Positions 56,821 through 64,000 of a stretch of DNA of 64,000 nt are shown here, piece by piece (the stretch's first letter is position 1; the number at the start of each line of letters is the position of its first letter). Under the pieces are notes generated by a model that saw nothing but the letters and a program-made list of their open reading frames with translations, was not told where the DNA came from and searched no databases. Both the position numbers and the translations under genes were made by a program. Source of the stretch: Ephemerocybe angulata (taxonomy: Eukaryota > Basidiomycota > Agaricomycetes > Agaricales > Psathyrellaceae); NCBI GenBank assembly GCA_013368325.1, contig JAACJK010000219.1, positions 558,001 through 622,000 on the forward strand, given 5' to 3'.

Positions 56821-58880
56821 ATGTCCAAACTCACGAAAGCCCGTCCTAATGACCACGACTCTGATACACAGACTCTCGTCGACCATCCCTATCAAGCCTC
56901 CAACGACAGTAGGAACGCCGACACACCTCCCTTTCAACACGATCTATCACCGATGAAACCCGATTACAGTGACTCAAGATACGATCCCGAGGCCATTCCT
57001 TTAACTGCGTATTCTGGGAAGGGCAAGCCGGCAATAGCAGGGGTATCGCGAATGGGCAGAAAGCCAGGGGAGAAGCCAAACTGGCTAGAGAAGCTGCTTG
57101 GCCTTCCGATGCCTCTCATCTGGCTGCTCCTCAATAGCATTGTGTCTATCTGCTGGGGCGTAGCACTGGCCGTGTTTCTTTCTGGCACCGTTACTATCAC
57201 CTACGCAGTTTCTCAGCTCGCCAAGAAGGCTGGCGAACGAGATCAATTCGATTACACCAACGAAATCGTCGGTCTCATTGGATCCCTAGCCACAACGCAT
57301 GTTACACACGTGCTGCAGCTTGCCCTGGAGGAATATACTTATGTTGTCATGGCAGGAGAGTTCACTCTAGCCGAGTTCAAGCTCTTGGAAGGCATCAATG
57401 AAATGTCGGTTTTCGCCAGGTTTCCCGATGACACCAATCGACCGCAGCGAGGGGGGATAATGGGGTGGCTGCTATCGATACGGAATTTCTTTACTATCAA
57501 GAGGATGTCGTGGTATATCATCTATATTGGGGTCACCCTGCACACGACGTCGATTGTGGCCATTATGTCGCCCCGTGAGTTCGCTGTCGTTGGTGCACAC
57601 GAATGGACACTAACGCCCCGATGCCTCCAACCAGAACTTAAAATCCAGCATGTTCCATTCGGGGATGTAGTTCCTTGTGGTGTGGAAGCTGCGGCTATGA
57701 CTCTAGGAAAGGATCCATTCCTTTCAGAAGCCCAGCAGGAAGTTATCGATAAACTATCATTTGACGTCGGCGTCCAGCTCGGAAGCTATCCAGGCAAGTC
57801 CAAACCAAGTCTGCCGAGTCCAGATCGCTGATCATACATACTCGCTATAAAGATCAAGTGTCGCTGAACACGACCTCCGGGCTTGCAGGACGTAAATACC
57901 GCAAAGACGCATACGCGTATGGTGGAATAGGTGGCCTTGCGGAAGGTCTACAAGATATCCCTGGAGTGCTCTACACAGCGAACTGCGTCGATGGCATGGA
58001 CGCTTCCGCGGCATCTGCTGCTTGGAATTCGGCCCTCCCGAACCTCTCCCCGCCCACCTTGACTGCGCCATTCACAAGTTTCAAAGAGGAAACACCAGTG
58101 CCTTCAGGCTTCGGACGCGCCGTCAGCCATCCCTCGCTGTCCTTCAACACATCAGTGTACGAGAACGCGATGTACGGGGTCGTGGATCCTGTCGGTCACG
58201 GTGCGTTTGTGCTGGTCAGCCATAATGTCGGAACCGAAACGGCACCGCTCGCGATGGTCTGCAGCTGGAACACCAGCGCGCAAATCGTGCATGTCCAGAT
58301 GGTCAACTTTACCGTGCAAGCATTGGGTGCCAACGCTACGACCGCATTTCCTTCGCTTGCTGGCCATGCAACATTGCAGACACTTCAAGGCATGGCACAA
58401 GCTGCTCGGGTGGGGTCCTCCATCGATCCTCGGTTGATGAAACGCAATCGCATGGAGGTGCTTGATAGTGACATGGGCGGATTTGCCGCGAAAGACGTTG
58501 TCGAGATTCTGCTTGCCGACGGAGGAAAGGCCGCCATGACGGCGTACAACAGGCATTGGGGGGCCCCGAAGCGAACGGAAGAAGGCGCTACTCTGCCACC
58601 GCTATGTCCAGCAAACAACAAGACCGTGGCGGAGCACTGGAGGTTCGGAAATTCGAAGAATCTGGGCTGGATTGCAGTGTTGTGGACGATTGGGATTGGT
58701 ATTCTGGGTCTGGTGACGACGTTTTGGTTCGCAAAGAAGGATATGGTACGCCTTGAAGCGTCGCCGCTGGGCGCAACAGGAGGCTTTATGCTTGGGAGAG
58801 GAGGAGAGATCGACGATAGACAGCCTCTTCGCATCATCGACGGAAAGGTTGTCGATGTACCAAGGAGTCTCAGGAATTAA
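56821..58880 (+). CDS. Multi-pass membrane protein T2, paralogue of T1
   Basis: Exons 56821-57574, 57635-57793, 57853-58880: 646 residues. Shares with T1 NWLEKLLGLPMPLIWLLLNS, the TNEIVGLIGSLATTH helix, WYIIYIGVTLHTTSIVAIM, the loop motifs GRKYRKDAYAYGGIGGLAEG, LQDIPGVLYTANCVDG, HPSLSFNTSVYENAMYGVVD and NNKTVAEHWRFGNSKNLGWI, and the tail SPLGATGGFMLGRGGEIDDR. The N-terminus is short and lacks the repeats of T1. The second intron (57794-57852) begins GCAAGT instead of GT, a GC-AG intron; the T1 counterpart is GT-AG. Function unknown; the conserved ectodomain suggests a cell-surface role, by inference. Confidence 0.8.
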
Positions 58881-59082
58881 TGTTCTAAGCCTCGGGACGA
58901 ACTTCTAACACGTTACGCAACCACGCACACCATACGTATCATTGGTACATTCTGGACATTGTTCATACCAAATTCATACAAGTACTCAGTACACACATTA
59001 ACTTTAGAACCATTTCGTCTTACAGTCCTCGAAACTTATCTTGTCCGTCTGAAAAGATCGATCCGCTCGGTGACACTGCTTT

Positions 59083-60804
59083 CTACATGGGAGGGAGATG
59101 GCCCTCATCATCATCATCTTCGAGGTACCCTGGACTATGGGATGCGTTCCGATGCAGCGGGGAAATTCCAGATGCTGACTCCGAGCCAGACGCAAACTGT
59201 TGCCGCCCTCGTACCTCACTGGACTTGTAACCTGTGTCCAGGAAGAGTTCCCGCCCGTTCCCATTGGTATTCTGCGAGCCGTCGGCATGATGCCCAGAAT
59301 GCAACACAAGCTTCTCTGATGGGCTGTTGAGCGGTAGTTGCCCGTGCTGAGGGCGGTGGTGCGTGTGGCGCTGCTGTTTCGTCTCGTGTTGCTCAATATC
59401 TCCCCCTGTGATAAGCTGGGGCCGGGTTACGAAGAAAAGAATCACGTTAAACAAGCCACTTAGGCAAAAAAGGCAGTTGGTGAACGCTGCTGCTTGATGA
59501 GGGACCTTATGGCCGGAAAAGGCCATCCACCGGGTGATGCTCTGGGGGAGGACAGTAACAAAATAGACGACTGGGTAGCTATAGGCAAGGAGACAAACTT
59601 AGCAAGCATTGAAAAGGAAAACCTTGGAGGTGAATGACTTACAAGAAAAGCTGTAAAGCCATTTGCCTCTTTTCACGCTCTGCCAGAGTGTCTGCCTGCG
59701 TCAAGTTGAGCTGTACCCGATCACGAGATACCCAATGAAGTTGGAAGTGCCCGTCAAGTGCCAGATAGCCCCTGATAACCAGCACGTCGATCCCATAGAA
59801 TACTATGGTGAGGATGAGGACCATCCACATCCAAAAGTACTCCGCTGCAATTTGTTCGTCTTTATGGGCTGAGGTGATCCAGCACCCTAGAATCCCGTGG
59901 AGGGATCAGCAAAGCTTTGGATGGGCAAGAGCTAGAGAAGAGCTTACATGACCCTGCAGGACCGATGATATCCAAACCACGTACACCGAAAGTGATGCCG
60001 ACGATGAGGGTGACGATTACCCAGACGGCCAACGTCAAATACTTGGCGAAATGCACAGGAGCATTCCACTGGGCAACCAGAATCACCCAGGTCTGAATGG
60101 TGATCGCCTGGTAGTCTAATTAAGCATTGCGCACTGAGGAAATAGATCGGGGCAACGAACGAGGGTGCTGTGAAGCCCGGTCAGTTGATGGACGTTCGAG
60201 CCATTGTACACCAAGCGGTACATACCTCCAGTCGATAATGTTGGTACCAATCAGCTGAATCAGGCCTTGGGCGGTGCAGAACACCGTTGGCGCAATGATT
60301 TTCTGGAGGAATATCGCTTCAGACCATGCTCAAGTCATGTATGGATCTAGCGGGGGATGAGAACATACGGCCTCGACTATCCATCTAACCGACATTATCT
60401 TCCCTAGAGAATGGTTTAGGGTTATGTTCCAGCCTCAACTTAGTTATAACTAACCGGTAGCCCTGAGCGCTTCCCCAAGCATCAACGACAGAAACAAGCT
60501 CGAATCGCATGCATCGTCGCTCGCGCGGGCACGACGAACATTAAGCACTGTGCGATACTAGAGAGTTGATTGTCAGGAGTCACTGGTGAGGGTATAGCGA
60601 ATCGACAATGGACTCACCAACTTGTACGCGACGAGCATAATAATGCTCATCGCTGAGAGGCTGGAGGGGTTCCATCAGCATATTCAACCAAGTTTTGACG
60701 CGGACAACGTACGAAGCAGCTTCAACGACGAAAAGCATCGACACACGTTGTGGGAATGTGAAGTCTTCTGAGCCCGTGCCACTCTCATTGGCCACAGTCG
60801 ACAT
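59083..60804 (-). CDS. Seven-helix GPCR-like receptor
   Basis: Nine exons: 60804-60713, 60660-60618, 60557-60455, 60403-60369, 60302-60226, 60167-60161 (7 bp), 60107-59948, 59886-59643, 59578-59083: 418 residues. Helices: QRVSMLFVVEAAS with LSAMSIIMLVAYKL; CDSSLFLSLMLGEALRATG; APTVFCTAQGLIQLIGTNII; AITIQTWVILVAQW; KYLTLAVWVIVTLIVGI; an SWCWIT motif, then WMWMVLILTIVFYGIDVLVI; VVYFVTVLPQSITRWMAF; and NCLFCLSGLFNVILFFVTRP. The SWCWIT signature, the LP-S--RW helix and the LSG--NV-LF--TRP last helix fit the fungal class of cAMP-receptor/Git3-like receptors. The tail of about 120 residues is polar (HETKQQRHTHHRPQHG) and acidic at the end. Likely a plasma-membrane nutrient or pheromone-independent sensor coupled to G protein; ligand unknown. 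Confidence 0.82.
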
Positions 60805-61706
60805 CTTTGAATAGAGGTTGGGAGAGATGGAACGGAATGGTGAGTAAGGGAGAGTGACATGTTCTCCAGGTTATAAGAGCAGATGGCAGGAACGAACTTC
60901 ACAGCCCGTTGGGTCATGGGGGCATGGTGGCAGGTGCCCAGTGAAAGTAACGTTCGTAGTAAAGGCTGCGCAGAGGTACGGAGTGGAAACCTGTCAAACC
61001 TGGCAGCCGCAACGATTCCGAACACAGGCAGGCCGCAACAGGCAGGACTTTGAATGCTTTTGACAAGCGCCACCTAATCACCTCCCAGCCTCCAGTGTCC
61101 ACAGCTTTCTATTTCCCCAGCTTCAACAGTTCCCCCCACTACTTATCCCCGCCGTGAAGCCGAGAAGGTGGCATCCTATGTCGCCTCCTTGACAAAACCT
61201 GTTGTCTGTAACTAGTGGCTTCAATATAGGAAGTACACGTTCAACCATAATCACACCAAGCAAACGCAAGGGGCATACCCATACTGCGGACACGCACGGA
61301 TCGTCTACCCCTCCACCGTACTTCAGTTTGAGGAGAATGATTCGAAGGTCAGATCCTACTCCGGAACCCTTTCCATCGACGTGCCACCACCCACGCTTAG
61401 AGCCCAACTGCATTCAACACACTGAGCGCCGAGGCCTGCTAAGGGAGTGCGTGTCGTATTGAAAGTAGCTAGCTTTCGAGCGTATCATCTTCGGGGTAGC
61501 CTGCGGAATAATGAGAAAATCCCTTCACCCTCGATTTCCGTGAAGGTGAGAGTTCGAAGACAAGAGTGATGAGAGACTGAGAGTGCAAGCGAGCTCAATT
61601 CGGTCACAACAGAGATTAGATTAGATGAAGTGATCCGAGTCAGAGAAATGGGAAAGGCTTTATCTCGGATATCTCTTGACTACCAACCACCACCGTAACG
61701 CCCAGG
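60805..61706. other. Divergent spacer between the GPCR-like gene and AsnRS
   Basis: No exon is supported on either strand (open frames at 60,914-61,102 and 61,123-61,413 on the minus strand lack homology). Presumably promoters for both neighbours. Confidence 0.5.
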
Positions 61707-63593
61707 ATGTCGTCGATCTACGTGGATGAAGCCGCTGGCTCTGACACTACTGGAGTCGGCTCCCAGGAAGCGCCATATCAATCCCTGGGGTTTGCTCTCT
61801 ACACCCAGCCTACCGCATCTTTCTTGATCAGAAAAGACGCCCAGGCCGAGTACGGCGAACCAACCCAATCGGCACTCAAGAAGGCCAAGAAAACCGCAGA
61901 GGGAATTGAGAAGAAGCTCAAAAAGCAGGCCGAGCTCGATGCTGCGAAGGGCAAGGAGAACGAAAAGCGAGAGAAGTTGCTTGAGGAGAGCAAAAAGATC
62001 GTTTTGACCGAGGACGAGTCACTCCCCAAAGCCTCGAAGGTGTGATCAGCTATATTCAAATTCAAATTGACGCTAAAGATCCATTCAGTCGAAGATTCTC
62101 AACCTCGGCCAATACAGATCCCAACGCGTCCGCGTCTTCGGTTGGGTCCATCGGCTGAGGCAGCAGAAGGACATCAGCTTCATCACCTTGCGAGATGGAA
62201 CTGGTTACTTGCAAGCCATCCTTTCTGGTCGTGTGGCCCAAACCTACGATGCCCTTACTCTGACCCTTGAGTCCTCTGTCGAGCTTGTCGGAACCCTCCA
62301 GGAAGTCCCCGAGGGAAAGAAGGCACCCGGAGGGCACGAGCTTATCGTCGACTACTGGAGCGTCGTCGGTGCTGCCCCGGGCGGCGACGATGCGTTTACC
62401 AACAGGTTGAACGAGGTGCGATAAAACGATACGTATTACTCCCTCGTTCTCACAATATTCTCCGACAGAAATCCGACCCGTCGATCCAGGCTGACCTCCG
62501 CCATCTGGTCCTGCGTGGGGAGAATGCTTCCAGCATCCTCCGGCTTCGCGCCAACATGTTGACCGCCTTCAGAAGTGCGTTGACTGGAAACAACCTCGTC
62601 GAGGTGACACCACCCTGCCTCGTCCAAACCCAGGTCGAAGGAGGAGCGACCCTTTTCAAGCTCGACTATTACGGTCAGCCTGCCTTCCTGACTCAGAGCT
62701 CCCAGCTTTACTTGGAGACATGTCTTCCCAGCTTGGGTGACGTCTTCTGTATCCAGGAGAGTTTCCGTGCGGAAAACAGTCATACCCGCCGCCATCTCAG
62801 CGAGTATACCCATCTTGAAGCTGAGCTCGCTTTCCTCACCTTCGACGACCTCATGAACCACATCGAGGATGTCATCTGCAAGACCGTCGATACCCTCCTT
62901 GCCGACCCCATCTCCGCCGGCCTCATCAAACAACTCAACCCCAACTTCCAACCTCCCTCCCGCCCCTTCATGCGCATGTCGTACGTTGACGCCATCACAT
63001 GGCTCAACGAGCACAAGATCCAGCACCCTGCTGAGGACGCGGAGGGCAGCGTGATCAAGGTCGACGAAAAGGGCAACCCCACGACCGATGGCTCTGGCAC
63101 AGTCCTCATGGTCGACCACAAGGTCGGCGACGATATCGCTGAAGCCGCCGAGAGGCTTATGACGGACGAGATCGGCACTCCCATCTTCCTCCATGGTTTC
63201 CCCGCCGAGTTGAAGGCGTTCTACATGAAGAAGATTCCTGGCTCTGGTCAGGATGGCGGACCCACATTCACCGAGAGTTGCGATCTGCTGATGCCCAACG
63301 TCGGAGAGATTGTTGGCGGGTCTATGAGGATTGCTGATGAGCAAGAGCTTCTTGCTGCATACCGCCGGGAAGGTATAGATCCTGAGCCTTACTACTGGTT
63401 CACTGACCAGAGGAAGTATGGTACTTGCGAGCATGGAGGGTACGGACTTGGTGTCGAGGTATGTCATTTTTATCTTCGTTGATGCCAGATTGTTAACAGG
63501 TTTGTCTAGCGATTCCTGGCCTGGTTGGCCAACAGGTACACAGTCAGGGAGTGCTCCTTGTACCCGAGGTGGCCCGGACGTGCTACACCTTAA
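61707..63593 (+). CDS. Cytosolic asparaginyl-tRNA synthetase
   Basis: Exons 61707-62039, 62089-62415, 62469-63458, 63510-63593: 577 residues. Charges tRNA-Asn with asparagine (class IIb). Seen: an N-terminal extension with a Lys/Glu coiled stretch ([17 protein letters not shown], residues 55-100), the OB-fold anticodon-binding domain ([32 protein letters not shown]), then the catalytic core: [28 protein letters not shown], motif 2 around [19 protein letters not shown], and motif 3 [20 protein letters not shown] ending [13 protein letters not shown]. Full length and colinear with eukaryotic cytosolic AsnRS. Intron 1 could instead be 62042-62078; the chosen 49-bp intron is closer to the usual size. 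An essential housekeeping gene anchoring the right edge. Confidence 0.95.
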
Positions 63594-63750
63594 GTGATGC
63601 CAAACATTCGATATCGTGCTTTCTCCCACCGTAAATGTCCTGCTTTTTGGTTTTGTTCAAGTTCCTTTTGTTCAGTACACATAGATGAAAGTCCAACAGC
63701 TATCTACCTCTGGTGCTCATATTCGATCGCGACAGAAGCTCATCCGCCCA

Positions 63751-64000
63751 TTATAGAACCCAACCAAGCTGAATGGCCATATCCGGGGCTGCCTTGAAGG
63801 GCACCTTCCGCCATCGACGCCGATCTCCGTCTAACGTTGGCACGAAAAAGCATGTCCCAGTCGAGATTTTGAATGCACCCTCTCGAGGAACGGGATAGTC
63901 CATGATGCCACCTTCGACACCCCATCTGCCCAAGGACGTATCGCCGCCAGATGTTACGAGATTTATGGCGAGGAACCGGAGGGCTTCAAACTTAAGAAGA
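63751..64000 (-). CDS. 3' end of an unrecognised gene, cut by the window edge
   Basis: The frame is open from the right edge to the stop at 63,751, about 82 residues. Readable pieces are KFEALRFLAINLVTSGGDTS, GRWGVEGGIMDYPVPREGAF, STGTCFFVPTLDGDRRRW and KAAPDMAIQLGWVL-stop. No family is recognised. It converges on AsnRS, with stops about 160 bp apart. Real rather than chance because the frame runs off the window without interruption and has balanced composition. Confidence 0.45.
   Translation of the reverse strand, partial: LLKFEALRFLAINLVTSGGDTSLGRWGVEGGIMDYPVPREGAFKISTGTCFFVPTLDGDRRRWRKVPFKAAPDMAIQLGWVL

Noticed and set aside
62436..63629. 397-codon minus-strand open frame opposite AsnRS
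   Set aside because: The plus strand encodes a full-length conserved AsnRS; the antisense frame is a by-product of its codon bias.

Overview
The window is genomic DNA from a filamentous basidiomycete, most likely an Agaricomycete. Genes are split by many 48-65 bp GT-AG introns, often with a CTGAC/CTAAC branch site. The repeats include a Plavaka-type (CACTA/EnSpm-like) transposase with the accessory families that travel with it in mushroom genomes. Agaricomycete-type F-box families are expanded. The conserved housekeeping genes (DPH5, LSM4, ERV2-like, cytosolic AsnRS) are clearly fungal. Most gene models below were spliced by hand from the sequence.

1-20 kb is a transposon-related domain. It holds a long minus-strand gene with Pro/Gln and poly-Gly repeats and a conserved C-terminus, three small paralogues (A, B, C), a WD40 gene with a membrane anchor, two further small genes, the Plavaka-type transposase (with a likely N-terminal frameshift), a block of palindromic TTCGAATATCGAAA-type repeats, and an 893-residue accessory protein. 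I read this as one large multi-gene element or a nest of related elements; no terminal repeat was found.

20.7-41.7 kb and 48.7-53.3 kb hold a young segmental-duplication cluster. It has ten copies of one F-box-like family (P1-P10, three subclasses with near-constant exon lengths), two intact and two broken copies of a small secreted basic protein family (S), and two copies of a larger LRR/F-box gene (L1, L2). P1-P7 lie on the minus strand and P8-P10 on the plus strand. The P1/P2/P3 arm (20.7-25.5 kb) is an inverted copy of the P8/P9/P10 arm (48.7-53.3 kb), including a stray 3' piece of the ERV2-like gene. P5-S2-L1 and P7-S3-L2 are a direct duplication, and the second copy has decayed.

Between the arms sits a conserved core (42.3-48.5 kb): DPH5 (diphthamide synthesis), an F-box gene, LSM4 (RNA decay/splicing) and an ERV2-like ER sulfhydryl oxidase. 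To the right are two tandem multi-pass membrane paralogues (T1, T2), a seven-helix GPCR-like receptor, cytosolic asparaginyl-tRNA synthetase, and the 3' end of an unrecognised minus-strand gene cut by the window edge.
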